DNA from: Microbispora corallina
GTDB taxonomy: Bacteria > Actinomycetota > Actinomycetes > Streptosporangiales > Streptosporangiaceae
Length of the DNA: 64,000 bases
Assembly (NCBI RefSeq): GCF_016863035.1
Contig: NZ_BOOC01000029.1
Location: 62,001 to 126,000 of the forward strand
Reading direction: 5' to 3'
Made by a program: the position numbers and the translations under genes. Each line of letters opens with the position of its first letter. Position 1 is the stretch's first letter. Below are positions 56,422 to 64,000 of this stretch, one piece after another. Under the pieces are notes generated by a model, which saw nothing but the letters and a program-made list of their open reading frames with translations, did no database searches and was not told the origin of the DNA.

Positions 56422-57402
56422 CTAGCCCTGCGAGGCTTCCGCCGGAGCGACCACCTCGTCACGGCTGCGGGCTTTGAGCAGGCTCGCGATGGTCGTCACG
56501 GTCATCGTGGCGCCGATGACCGTCAGCGAGACCCAGATGGGAATCTGGGGAGCCCATGACACGTGGCTGTCGTGCAACTGCTCAACAATGAGCTTAACCC
56601 CGATGAAACCGAGGATGAACGCGAGCCCGTAGCTGATGTAGACCAGGCGCTGCAGCAGGCCGCCCAGCAGGAAGTAGAGCTGACGCAGTCCCATCAGGGC
56701 GAACGCGTTGGCGGAGAAGACGATGAACGCGTCTTTCGTGAGCCCGAAGATGGCCGGGATCGAGTCGAGCGCGAACAGCAGGTCGGTGGTCCCGATGGCG
56801 ATCATCACGATGAGCATCGGGGTGACCATGCGCCTGCCGTCGACCCGTACCGTGACCCGTGAGCCGACGTAGTCGGAGGTGGTCGGGAACAGCCGGCGCG
56901 CCCAGCGCAGCAGCAGGTTCTCGGTGAACTCCTCCTCGCCCTTGCCGTGGTCGCGGATCAGCGTGTACGCGGTGTAGACGAGGAAGACGCCGAAGACGTA
57001 GAACAGCCAGCTGAAGCGGGTGAGCGCGGCGGCGCCGATGGCGATGAAGACGCCGCGCATGACGAGCGCGAGCACGATGCCCACCAGCAGGACCTTGTGC
57101 TGGTAGATCCGCGGCACCCCGAACCGCGACATGATGATGAAGAAGACGAACAAGTTGTCGATACTGAGGCTGTACTCGGTCAGATAGCCGCCGAAGAACT
57201 CCCCTCCAGCCTGGCCACCCGCCCAGATGCTCAAGACCACGCCGAACAGCACGGCGAGGCAGACGTAGAAGCCGACCCAGATGCCCGCCTGCCGCACGGA
57301 GAACTCCCGTGGCTCACCACGGTCCACGATCCACAGGTCGACGGCGACCACGACCATCAGTCCCAGGATGACGGCCAGCCAGACCCACAGGGGAAAATTC
57401 AT
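56422..57402 (-). CDS. TerC family metal-transport membrane protein
   Basis: TerC proteins are seven-to-nine-helix membrane proteins; relatives export manganese or supply metals to secreted enzymes, and some are tied to tellurite resistance. The 326-residue protein shows the acidic membrane motifs LTEYSLSIDNLFVFFIIMS and TDLLFALDSIPAIFGLT, typical of the family. ATG 57402 has GGAGG eight to nine bases upstream. The 135-base leader contains a manganese-type riboswitch and the promoter carries a DtxR-type box, so it is likely part of metal homeostasis rather than tellurite resistance. No ter operon genes are near. Confidence 0.93.
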   Translation of the reverse strand: MNFPLWVWLAVILGLMVVVAVDLWIVDRGEPREFSVRQAGIWVGFYVCLAVLFGVVLSIWAGGQAGGEFFGGYLTEYSLSIDNLFVFFIIMSRFGVPRIYQHKVLLVGIVLALVMRGVFIAIGAAALTRFSWLFYVFGVFLVYTAYTLIRDHGKGEEEFTENLLLRWARRLFPTTSDYVGSRVTVRVDGRRMVTPMLIVMIAIGTTDLLFALDSIPAIFGLTKDAFIVFSANAFALMGLRQLYFLLGGLLQRLVYISYGLAFILGFIGVKLIVEQLHDSHVSWAPQIPIWVSLTVIGATMTVTTIASLLKARSRDEVVAPAEASQG

Positions 57403-57439
57403 GTCCAAACCCTCCGGCACGCGCGTCGAACACACTGCC

Positions 57440-57533
57440 GGAGGTCTCTCCCGCCCGCACACGCCGTGGCGGACCGCCAGCCCCGGGCGCAACGCCGTGA
57501 TGACGGGACTGTCGCGAAGGGATACTCCCCCCC
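57440..57533 (-). promoter_or_regulatory. yybP-ykoY (Mn2+) riboswitch in the TerC leader
   Basis: Read on the minus strand, the leader begins GGGGGGGAGTATCCC, which contains the conserved GGAGTA of the first internal loop. It contains CCCGTCATCACGGCG as the second docking loop, and closes with GAGACCTCC, whose CCTCC pairs with the 5' G-run to form P1. The L. lactis riboswitch has the same layout (AAAGG-GGAGUA ... GAGACCUUU). TerC genes are classic yybP-ykoY targets. It ends about 38 bases before the ATG, so it may act on translation or early termination. Identification is by pattern, not by covariance model. Confidence 0.75.
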
Positions 57534-57542
57534 AACTCGTCC

Positions 57543-57572
57543 AGTATATGGATCAGGGTTAGCCTCACCTAA
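57543..57572 (-). promoter_or_regulatory. TerC promoter with overlapping DtxR/IdeR-type box
   Basis: CAGGGTTAGCCTCACCTAA (57554-57572) matches 15 of 19 positions of the iron-box form TTAGGTTAGGCTCACCTAA. On the minus strand a TATACT -10 (57548-57543) lies 17-18 bases past a TAGGTG -35-like element inside the box. The predicted transcript start is near 57536, exactly at the 5' edge of the riboswitch. The layout is that of a repressor site over the -35. Confidence 0.75.
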
Positions 57573-57761
57573 TCCCTGGCAGAAATCCGTCGACCGGCCC
57601 GGCCGGCTTCGCGATCACCCAGGCGCCCAACACGGAGATGTATCCCATTGGCGGCTCAACTGTCACTCTCAGGACAGGCTGCTGGGACCGGCCGGCCAGG
57701 AGATTCGGTCCTCGGTCCCGGCACGCCGGCCCGACCGTTATGTCCCGTTCAGACACGCGTC

Positions 57762-57784
57762 CCCGGGCCGCCGAAGGGCCCGGG
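57762..57784 (-). terminator. Terminator of the steA-murJ operon
   Basis: CCCGGGCC (57762-57769) pairs with GGCCCGGG (57777-57784) around a 7-base loop, just past the stop of the GT4 gene. Confidence 0.65.
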
Positions 57785-57796
57785 AACCGCGGAGCG

Positions 57797-58903
57797 TCAG
57801 GCCGCGCCGTCGCCCGCCGGCAGGCCGTACGCGTCGAGCACCGCGGCGACCGCCTCGGCCTCGCCCGCGAGCCCGGCCCCGCGCCGGGCGGCGGCGTCGG
57901 CGAGCCGGGCCGCCAGCGCGGGGTCGCCGAGCAGGCGGCCGATCTCGCGGGCCAGCGCGCCCGGATCCTCAGGCGGGACGAGCAGGCCGGCGTCGCCGAC
58001 CATGCCGGGGATGCCTCCGACGCGGGTGGCGATGATCGGCCGGCCCGCGCGCAGCGACTCCTGCACGCTCAGCGGCTGCCCCTCCCACCTGCTGGGCACG
58101 ATCACGGCGTGGGCCACCTGCAGCAGGTCGGGCGTGCGGGCCCAGCCGTAGAGGATCACCGGCAGCCGTTCGGCGTCGATCCTGGCCTGCAGCCGCGGCC
58201 GCAGCGGCCCGTCGCCGGCGATCATGAACAGCGGGTCGCCCTTGTACGGCCCGGCCGCCGCGTCGAGCAGGGTCTCCAGGCCCTTCTGCTGCGCGAGCCG
58301 GGCCACGGTCAGCAGGATCGGGCGATCCGCCCCTGCTCCGGGGAGCAGCCGTTCCAGGTCGGCCCGCACCTGCTCCGGGCCGCGCTCGGGCGCGCCCAGC
58401 GGCGGGGCCGGGACCACGGCGGACGACACCCGGCGCGCGCCAAGTGCCCGCATGCGCGCGCCGAGGTCGGGCGAGACCACGAGCACGTGACCGGCCCGCC
58501 GCGCGACGATGCGTTCGAGGACCCGGTAGACCACGCCGACCACGCCTGCGGCGGTGACCGCGTTGTGCAGGGTGACGACGAGCCGGGGGCGGCGGCGCGC
58601 GCCGAGCAGGGCGAGTGACGCGAGGGCCCCGGCGCGCAGGCCGTGCGCGTGGACGGCGCCGGCCCCGCGCGCGGCCCGCCGCAGCCGCACGATGGAGCGC
58701 AGGTCCGCCGCTGAGGGCCGGTCCGCGATCGGCACCTCGGCGAATTCGGCGCCCGCGCCGGTGAAGCCGAATGCCTCCTCCGTGTCGCGCGGCCCCGCGA
58801 CGACGACCTCGTGGCCGCGCGCGGCCAGCCCCTCGGCCAGCATCCGCACGTGGCGTCCCACGCCGCCCGCGCTCGTCCCGAGCGCCAGCACCAGCCGCGT
58901 CAC
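57797..58903 (-). CDS. Glycosyltransferase family 4 protein
   Basis: This 368-residue enzyme has the GT-B fold of GT4. The acceptor domain starts [20 protein letters not shown]; the donor domain carries ILLTVARLAQQKGLETLLDA, FMIAGDGPLRPRLQARI and the nucleotide-sugar motif VPSRWEGQPLSVQESLRAGR with VGGIPGMVGDAGLLVPPED. The start is GTG 58903, overlapping the murJ stop (GTGA). It is the last gene of a coupled operon with steA, steB, a MraY/WecA-like gene and murJ, so it probably glycosylates an envelope precursor. The actual acceptor is unknown. Confidence 0.9.
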   Translation of the reverse strand: MTRLVLALGTSAGGVGRHVRMLAEGLAARGHEVVVAGPRDTEEAFGFTGAGAEFAEVPIADRPSAADLRSIVRLRRAARGAGAVHAHGLRAGALASLALLGARRRPRLVVTLHNAVTAAGVVGVVYRVLERIVARRAGHVLVVSPDLGARMRALGARRVSSAVVPAPPLGAPERGPEQVRADLERLLPGAGADRPILLTVARLAQQKGLETLLDAAAGPYKGDPLFMIAGDGPLRPRLQARIDAERLPVILYGWARTPDLLQVAHAVIVPSRWEGQPLSVQESLRAGRPIIATRVGGIPGMVGDAGLLVPPEDPGALAREIGRLLGDPALAARLADAAARRGAGLAGEAEAVAAVLDAYGLPAGDGAA

Positions 58904-60582
58904 GCGGCCCCTCCCCTCGTCCGGAACCTGGTCAGGACGGCCCCCAGGGCCTCCCGGTCGGCCGCCGCCGTGACGGCGGCCCCGGCGGCCAGGGCCACGA
59001 CCGCGGCCAGCGCGGCGGTCGCCAGGGCCGTCCAGGGGCCCTCCCCGCCGGTCAGCCGCACGGCCGCCGCGCCCGCGAGGAATCCGGCCCCGCCGCCGAG
59101 CACGGCCGCCGCCACCGCCCGAGGCACCCCCTGCACGGCGTCCGCGCCGCGGGCCGCCGCCACGGAGGCCAGGAGCAGCGCGCCGCCCACCGTCATTCCC
59201 ACGGCCTGACCGGCGGCCAGCCCGCCGAGCCGCCACTCGCCCGGCAGCAGCAGCGCGAAGGCCACCTGCGCCGCGCCCGCGGTGAGCCAGCCGATCACCA
59301 TGCCCCGGGCGGCCGCCCTCCCCCGCCCGGCCGCGTACAGGACGCGGCTGAGGTGGGCCGTCAGCCCGTAGCCGACCAGGCCCGGGGCGAACAGCGCGAT
59401 CGCCCGGGCGAACGCCTCCGGCGCGACCCGCGTGTCCGCCTGGCTCAGGAAGACGTGCGCGACCGGCCCGGCCGCGGCGGCCAGCGCTCCGGCGGCCAGC
59501 CCGCAGACGAGCACCACGGCGCGGGTCGTGCGGGCCGACAGCGCGGCGAACCCCTCGCCGTCCCCGCCCTCGGCCCGGGCCGCGAGCACCGGGAACGCGC
59601 TGGTCGCGATCGGCACGGCCAGCACGGCGTACGGGACCTGGTAGACGGCCCAGGCGTAGTTGTAGGCCGCGAGGGCGCCGCCGCCCACCTCGCGGTTGGC
59701 CAGCGGGATCACCAGCGCCATCGCCGCCTGCTGGGCCAGCAGCCCGCTCAGCCCCGCCAGCGCCAGCCGCCGCACCTGCACGGCCACGCCGTCCGGGAAG
59801 CGCAGGACCGGCCGCCACCGCAGCCGGAGCACGGCGGCGGGCCCGGCGACGGTCACGACCAGGGCGAGCACGCCGAGCGTGGTGCCCGCGGACAGGGCGT
59901 ACTCGGCCGGCCCGGGGACCGAGGCGGGGTCCCGGTCGCCGCCGCTGAGCGGGACGAAGGCGAGGTACGCGACGATCACGACGACGCTCGACACGAGCGG
60001 CGCGAGCGCCGGTCCCGCGAAGCGCCGGTGGGCCTGGAGCACGCCGTACAGGACGACGGCCATGCCGTACAGCGGGATCTGGGGCGCGAAGACGACGAGC
60101 ATCCGGGTCGCGACGGCGGCCACCTGGGCCGGATCGCAGCCCGGGACGGCGGCGCCGAGCAGCAGCCGCGTCACCGGACCGGCGACGAGCGCGGTGATCA
60201 CGGTCAGCGGGACGAGCAGGACCACCACCCACGTCATCAGCGCCGACGCGATGCGGCCCGCCTCGGCCCGCGCCTCCTCCGTGGACCGCCCCGCGGACCC
60301 GGCGAGGACCGGGACGACCATGCCGGCCAGCGCCCCGCCCGCCACGACCTCGAAGACGATGTTCGGCACCTGGTTGGCGGTGTAGTAGGCGGTGGCCAGG
60401 CAGTTCGTGCCGACCGCCCGGGCGAACGCGAGCTGCTTGGCGAAGCCGGTGACGCGGGCGAGGACCGTGATGGCCCCGATCAGGACCGCCGCCCCGGCGA
60501 CCCCCCGCGCGAGCCCGCCGTTCCCGCCCAGCCGTGCGGCGAGGCGGACGCGCGACGGCCCGGCGGCCCTGCCCGAGGTCAC
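58900..60582 (-). CDS. MurJ-like lipid flippase (MviN family)
   Basis: This 560-residue membrane protein has about 14 helices of the MOP exporter superfamily. MviN/MurJ features are VLARVTGFAKQLAFARAVG, TAYYTANQVPNIVFEVVAGG, VYQVPYAVLAVPIATSAFPV and LVGYGLTAHLSRVLYAAGR. MurJ flips lipid II; this paralogue lies in a divergent operon with a MraY/WecA-like transferase and a GT4 enzyme, so it may flip another polyprenyl-linked glycan. GTG 60582 overlaps the preceding stop (GTGA). Whether this is the main murJ cannot be told from the window, so I leave the symbol empty. Confidence 0.88.
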   Translation of the reverse strand: MTSGRAAGPSRVRLAARLGGNGGLARGVAGAAVLIGAITVLARVTGFAKQLAFARAVGTNCLATAYYTANQVPNIVFEVVAGGALAGMVVPVLAGSAGRSTEEARAEAGRIASALMTWVVVLLVPLTVITALVAGPVTRLLLGAAVPGCDPAQVAAVATRMLVVFAPQIPLYGMAVVLYGVLQAHRRFAGPALAPLVSSVVVIVAYLAFVPLSGGDRDPASVPGPAEYALSAGTTLGVLALVVTVAGPAAVLRLRWRPVLRFPDGVAVQVRRLALAGLSGLLAQQAAMALVIPLANREVGGGALAAYNYAWAVYQVPYAVLAVPIATSAFPVLAARAEGGDGEGFAALSARTTRAVVLVCGLAAGALAAAAGPVAHVFLSQADTRVAPEAFARAIALFAPGLVGYGLTAHLSRVLYAAGRGRAAARGMVIGWLTAGAAQVAFALLLPGEWRLGGLAAGQAVGMTVGGALLLASVAAARGADAVQGVPRAVAAAVLGGGAGFLAGAAAVRLTGGEGPWTALATAALAAVVALAAGAAVTAAADREALGAVLTRFRTRGGAA

Positions 60583-61514
60583 GCGGACGGCCGTGCCGTT
60601 CCGGCCGGGGACAGCGGAGGACGGCGGCCGAGCATGTCGATCCGGTTCAGCACCGGGTTGCCGGCGATGACCTTGGTGAAGCTGACCTTCTCCGACGCGG
60701 CGGTGAGCGCGGCGACCGCGCCGAGCGCGACGAGCCGCCCGGTCCGGCCGAGACGGGCGGTGGCGGCGAGGCCGAGGAGGGCGCCGAGCGCGTTGGCGCC
60801 GGCGTCGCCGAGCATCGCCCGCTCCCCCAGGTCCTCGGGCAGCAGCGCCGCCGCCGCGCCGAGCGTCACGCCCGTCAGCGCCGCGGTCTGCCGCGAGCGC
60901 GGGCCGCCGGGCCGGGCCAGCGACGCGGCGAGCAGCGGCGCGCCGGCGAGCGCGCCCGCCTTGATCGCCCGGCCGGGCCGCAGGTCGAAGAGGTTGGCGA
61001 GGTTGGCGGCGCCCGCGACGAGCGCCCCGTCCACGAGCGTGTCGACGGCCCTGACCGCCGGGGACGACGGCGGGCGCGGGGTGAGGGCGGCGGCCGCGAG
61101 CCCGGCCGCCCCGATGCCGAGGATCTTCACGGCGCCGCTGGTGACCTCGCCCCGCGCGAGCGCCGCGAGGTGGCCCTTGAAGCCCTTGGAGGAGGACGTC
61201 CCGGTCACGTCGTCGTACGCCCCGAGGACGCCGCTGCCCGCCCCGGCCAGCAGGGCCGCGGCGCGGGCGCGCAGGGGCAGCCCGGGGGTGAGCGCCACGG
61301 CGGCGGCCGTACCGGCGACGAAGGCCGGGCCCTCCAGCAGCGTGACCGGCTCGCCCCGGTGGTTGACCCGGGTCCAGTACTCGTCGGCGGTCTTCTCGTC
61401 GCCGAGCGGCGGGCGGCGGCGGAAGGCGGCGTAGGCCGCGCGGGCCGCGACGGCGCCGAGCGCGGCGCCGATCAGGGCCGCTGCGCGCGTCCCGGCCGGG
61501 GAGCGTGTGGCCAC
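60579..61514 (-). CDS. Divergent MraY/WecA-like polyprenyl-phosphate sugar-1-P transferase
   Basis: This 311-residue membrane protein has about eight to nine helices and a reduced set of the PNPT family motifs: the metal pair in SGVLGAYDDVTGTSSSKGFK, the substrate motif NLANLFDLRPGRAIKAG and ERAMLGDAGANALGALLG, equivalent to the MGDTGS region. These mark a phosphosugar transferase onto polyprenyl phosphate, though the sequence is clearly diverged from MraY. GTG 61514 has AAGGA eight bases upstream. It sits between steB and murJ with a GTGA overlap to murJ. The sugar substrate is unknown. Confidence 0.75.
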   Translation of the reverse strand: MATRSPAGTRAAALIGAALGAVAARAAYAAFRRRPPLGDEKTADEYWTRVNHRGEPVTLLEGPAFVAGTAAAVALTPGLPLRARAAALLAGAGSGVLGAYDDVTGTSSSKGFKGHLAALARGEVTSGAVKILGIGAAGLAAAALTPRPPSSPAVRAVDTLVDGALVAGAANLANLFDLRPGRAIKAGALAGAPLLAASLARPGGPRSRQTAALTGVTLGAAAALLPEDLGERAMLGDAGANALGALLGLAATARLGRTGRLVALGAVAALTAASEKVSFTKVIAGNPVLNRIDMLGRRPPLSPAGTARPSA

Positions 61515-61591
61515 GGCTGGTTCCTTCTCTCGGGGTCCCGCTGGTCGCGGGGACGTCTGGGTGGCTGCCGGGCGGGGCGGACGCGTGCCGT

Positions 61592-62566
61592 CTACCCTCG
61601 CGACGTCGCCGGGCTGGGAGTGGGGGTGGGGGCGACGGCCGGCTCGAAGGCCGTGGACCCGCTCCCGACGCCGTACGCTCCGGAACGCCCGGCCAGTTGC
61701 TCCCGCAGAGCGTAGACGACCACGACGCGGCCCGCGGGGATATCGACGGTGTCCACGGTGGAGACGTTCGAGGCGGCCTCGCCGGTGTCGTGGAGGACCC
61801 CGATGACCCCGGTCGCCGATGAGGCGGTCGTGGTGCCCGTCAGCACGGTCCCGAGGTCGGACGAGTCGAGCCCGGCCGCGACCGACACGATCGCTCCGGT
61901 CTGCTTGTCCGCGTCCTCCCCCTCGTACGGCTGGGCCGGGGCGAGCACGATCGCCATCGTCGCCCGCTGGTCGGGGTTGCCGCTCACGGTCAGGAAGTCG
62001 CCTGCCTGGAACGCCTCCAGGACGCCGGTCATCGAGGGGTTGGCGCGGCCGGCCTGGGTGCGGTCGCCCGTCACGATCGCGCCGGACAGGACCGCCGCCG
62101 CCTTGTCGTACGCCGTGGCGCCGTCGGCGAAGTGGAAGCCGGCGGGGGCGACGGTGGCGGCGAGGCTGTCGACCACGGACTCCTGGTCGCTCGCCGTGAA
62201 CTTGTCGGTCAGGCTGACCCGGCCGGTGTAGACGGCGCCGGCGCTGCTGATCAGCTTCTGGATCGGGTCGCGCATGCCGGCGGGCGCGCCGGGGGCCTCC
62301 ACGAGCACCACCCGCTCCCCGGCGAGCTGGCCGCGGACCAGCTCCGGGGTGTGGTTGGTGACGAAGGAGTCGCCGCCCTCCTCCCGGGTCTGCAGATCGG
62401 AGATCTGGGTGATGTAGCTCTCGTTCGCCTTCCGCAGCGAGGCGGTCATCTCCTCCGCCGACTTGAAGAAGGTGGGTTCGAGGACCGTGCTGCCCAGCAC
62501 GATGCCGACCGTGAGCGCCAGGAAGATCGCCACGATCGAGACGAGGTGATAACGGAAATCGATCAC
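61592..62566 (-). CDS. SteB/MctB-family protein
   Basis: This 324-residue protein has a single N-terminal membrane helix (FRYHLVSIVAIFLALTVGIV) followed by a coiled segment (SAEEMTASLRKANESYITQI) and an extracytoplasmic domain. A Thr/Pro/Ser-rich tail ends it. It matches the mycobacterial MctB/Rv1698 family, described as a copper-efflux channel in Mycobacterium and as SteB, a cell-separation factor acting with SteA, in Corynebacterium. GTG 62566 overlaps the steA stop (GTGA), arguing for the SteAB role here. Confidence 0.88.
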   Translation of the reverse strand: MIDFRYHLVSIVAIFLALTVGIVLGSTVLEPTFFKSAEEMTASLRKANESYITQISDLQTREEGGDSFVTNHTPELVRGQLAGERVVLVEAPGAPAGMRDPIQKLISSAGAVYTGRVSLTDKFTASDQESVVDSLAATVAPAGFHFADGATAYDKAAAVLSGAIVTGDRTQAGRANPSMTGVLEAFQAGDFLTVSGNPDQRATMAIVLAPAQPYEGEDADKQTGAIVSVAAGLDSSDLGTVLTGTTTASSATGVIGVLHDTGEAASNVSTVDTVDIPAGRVVVVYALREQLAGRSGAYGVGSGSTAFEPAVAPTPTPSPATSRG

Positions 62567-63762
62567 GAGAAGAGTCCGACCAGCCAGAAGACGAAGCCGT
62601 TCCAGGCGACGCGCAGGCCGTTCAGCCAGACCTGGCCGATCGGCGAGACCGACAGCACCACGCCGATGGTCACCATCGTCGTCGCCACGAGCAACAGCAG
62701 GGAGGGCGTGGAGATCCGGCTGCGGTAGAGCCTGCTGACGCCCTTGGCGTCCACGAGCTTGCTGCCCACGCGCAGCCGGGTGAGGAAGGTGCTCGCCATC
62801 CCGGACCTGCCCTTGTCCAGGAACTCGTCGAGCGTCCAGTGGGTGCCGACGGCGACGATCAGCGAGGCGCCCTTGTCGTCGGCCAGCAGCATCGCGATGT
62901 CCTCGCTCGTCCCGGTCGCGGGGAACACCACCGCCTCCTGGCCGAGCCGGTGCACGCGCTCGAGGCCGGGGGCCCGGCCGTCGCGGTAGGCGTGGACCAC
63001 GAGCTCGGCGCCGCAGCACAGGGCCTTCTCCGACACCGAGTCGAAGTCGCCCACGATGATGTCGGGGACGTAGCCGGCCTCCAGCAGCGCGTCGGCGCCG
63101 CCGTCCACGCCGATGAGCACCGGACGGTACTCCCGGATGTACGGCCGGAGCGTCGCGATGTCCTCCTTGTAGTGGTACCCACGGACCACGATGAGGACGT
63201 GCCGGTTGTCCAGGGACGTCCGGATGTCGGGCACGCCCACGCCGTCGATCAGCAGGTCACGCTCGCGGCGGACGTACTCCATGGTGTTGGCGACGAACGC
63301 CTCGATCTGGACGGCGAAGCCCGCGCGGGCCTCGGTCATCGCGGCGTCGATCGTCTCGGCCGTCTGGGCCTGGCCCTTGCCGACCAGCTCCTCGTCGAGG
63401 TAGATCATGCCGTCGTGGACGCGGACGACGTCGCCGTCCTTGATCCGTTCGAACAGCTCGGGGGAGGCGGCGTCGACGAGCGGGATTCCCGCGTCGAGGA
63501 GGATGCGCGGCCCGAGGTTGGGGTAGCGGCCGCTGATGCTGGCGGCGACGTTGATGACCGCCGCCACCCCGCACGCGACCAGAGCCTCCCCGCTGACCCG
63601 GTCGATGTCGACGTGATCGATAATCGCGATTTCCCCGGCCTGGAGGCGCTTGGTCAGCCTCTTGGTCCGTCTGTCGATTCTCGCCACTGCCGTCACCCCG
63701 GGAAGGTCGTCGACCTTCCTGCGGCGGAGGCCCGGAACATTCAAGCTCGGGACCTTCATCAT
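62563..63762 (-). CDS. steA: SteA-like cytokinetic protein
   Basis: SteA partners SteB in daughter-cell separation in corynebacteria. The 399-residue protein starts with a basic region and DLPGVTAVARIDRRTKRLTK. It has a central domain related to the thiamine-pyrophosphokinase catalytic fold (LIGVDGGADALLEAGYVPDI, IIVGDFDSVSEKAL). Two C-terminal membrane helices (LLLLVATTMVTIGVVLSVSP and a final Trp-rich helix) follow. Starts cluster at ATG 63768, 63762 and 63759; 63762 has AGGA five bases upstream and is chosen. recN, the usual upstream neighbour, is not visible before the window ends. Confidence 0.9.
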   Translation of the reverse strand: MMKVPSLNVPGLRRRKVDDLPGVTAVARIDRRTKRLTKRLQAGEIAIIDHVDIDRVSGEALVACGVAAVINVAASISGRYPNLGPRILLDAGIPLVDAASPELFERIKDGDVVRVHDGMIYLDEELVGKGQAQTAETIDAAMTEARAGFAVQIEAFVANTMEYVRRERDLLIDGVGVPDIRTSLDNRHVLIVVRGYHYKEDIATLRPYIREYRPVLIGVDGGADALLEAGYVPDIIVGDFDSVSEKALCCGAELVVHAYRDGRAPGLERVHRLGQEAVVFPATGTSEDIAMLLADDKGASLIVAVGTHWTLDEFLDKGRSGMASTFLTRLRVGSKLVDAKGVSRLYRSRISTPSLLLLVATTMVTIGVVLSVSPIGQVWLNGLRVAWNGFVFWLVGLFS

Positions 63763-64000
63763 GACCATCCTGCCAGAGGCGACGGCCGGCACGCTCCCGC
63801 ACCCCACGACCCGTCGGGTTTTGTTCGAGCAAGTCAGGGATGTCGTCACCCCGTCAGGACGGCCCTCGGGCGTTCGGACATCCCGGAAGGCCCACGTCTG
63901 CCCCGTTCCCGACGTCCCGCGCTCCACCATGCGGGCCCTCCGTTCCGGACGTCCCCTCTGCCCGCCGCCTTCCCTCCCAAACCACCCACGTGGGGAGCGT
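63763..64000. other. Region upstream of steA to window end
   Basis: These 238 bases contain no gene that I can support. The steA frame stays open to 63930, but the added residues do not look conserved. A very small ACCC-GTC-GGGT hairpin followed by TTTT occurs at 63809-63822. Confidence 0.4.

Larger units (their letters stand above)
57403..57796. other. TerC upstream region
   Basis: These 394 bases hold the TerC leader with riboswitch (57440-57533), its promoter and metal-regulator box (57543-57572) and the terminator of the murJ operon (57762-57784). The stretch 57573-57760 shows nothing I can support; short frames there look non-coding. Confidence 0.6.

Noticed and set aside
56422-57402. 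Tellurite-resistance operon
   Set aside because: TerC stands alone without terB, terD, terE or terZ relatives, and its leader carries a manganese-type riboswitch.
63809-63822. recN terminator
   Set aside because: The ACCC-GTC-GGGT stem is only four base pairs, and no recN coding sequence is visible, so I do not call it.

Overview
The window is about 64 kb of very GC-rich DNA with frequent GTG and TTG starts and many GTGA/ATGA stop-start overlaps. RbpA, WhiA, OpcA, SteA/SteB, a mycothiol-type maleylpyruvate isomerase fold and an actinobacterial-type SufR point to a filamentous actinomycete. Gene order and the secreted cellulose-type LPMO fit a Streptosporangiales/Streptomyces-like genome (inference). 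I saw no rRNA, tRNA, insertion sequence, prophage or CRISPR array; this is mostly core chromosome with a few accessory islands.

Left part (1-16 kb): the start of the suf operon (sufR-sufB, read leftwards) lies divergent to an ABC-2 transporter pair. Then come an EamA exporter, an AraC regulator divergent to a saccharopine-dehydrogenase-like oxidoreductase, a GntR regulator divergent to heme A synthase (ctaA), a SanA/YdcF protein, a secreted LPMO, a DJ-1/PfpI protein, a PrsW protease, a Tat-exported protein and heme O synthase (ctaB). ctaA and ctaB serve heme A supply for cytochrome c oxidase.

16-25 kb is one sugar-phosphate operon, tkt-tal-pgi-zwf-opcA-pgl: the oxidative and non-oxidative pentose phosphate pathway plus glucose-6-phosphate isomerase. 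24.7-31 kb holds a coiled-coil protein, an ECF sigma factor with a SnoaL-like tail, an ACT-GNAT acetyltransferase, and an FAD oxidoreductase with a YtcJ-like amidohydrolase.

31-37.6 kb is the most unusual part. A response-regulator-like gene and a large membrane protein without a recognisable kinase ATPase domain run tail-to-tail into a leftward operon. That operon encodes a thioredoxin-like MauD-type protein, an ABC exporter, a 61-residue six-cysteine peptide, an S26 signal peptidase and a MauE/DoxX protein. Together they look like a dedicated system for making, oxidising, exporting and trimming a disulfide-rich peptide. No classical RiPP cyclase is present.

37.9-51 kb is conserved actinobacterial core, all leftward: rbpA, secG, tpiA, pgk, gap, whiA, yvcK, rapZ, uvrC, a Rieske lipoprotein and uvrA. 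A DasR-type operator overlaps the likely gap promoter. 51-57 kb carries a maleylpyruvate-isomerase-like protein, an MBL hydrolase, a GntP permease, the phosphatidylethanolamine pair psd-pssA and a TerC-family gene. The TerC gene appears to be controlled by both a DtxR/IdeR-type box and a yybP-ykoY manganese riboswitch. 57.8-63.8 kb is a tightly coupled cell-envelope/division operon: steA, steB/mctB, a divergent MraY/WecA-like transferase, murJ and a GT4 glycosyltransferase.
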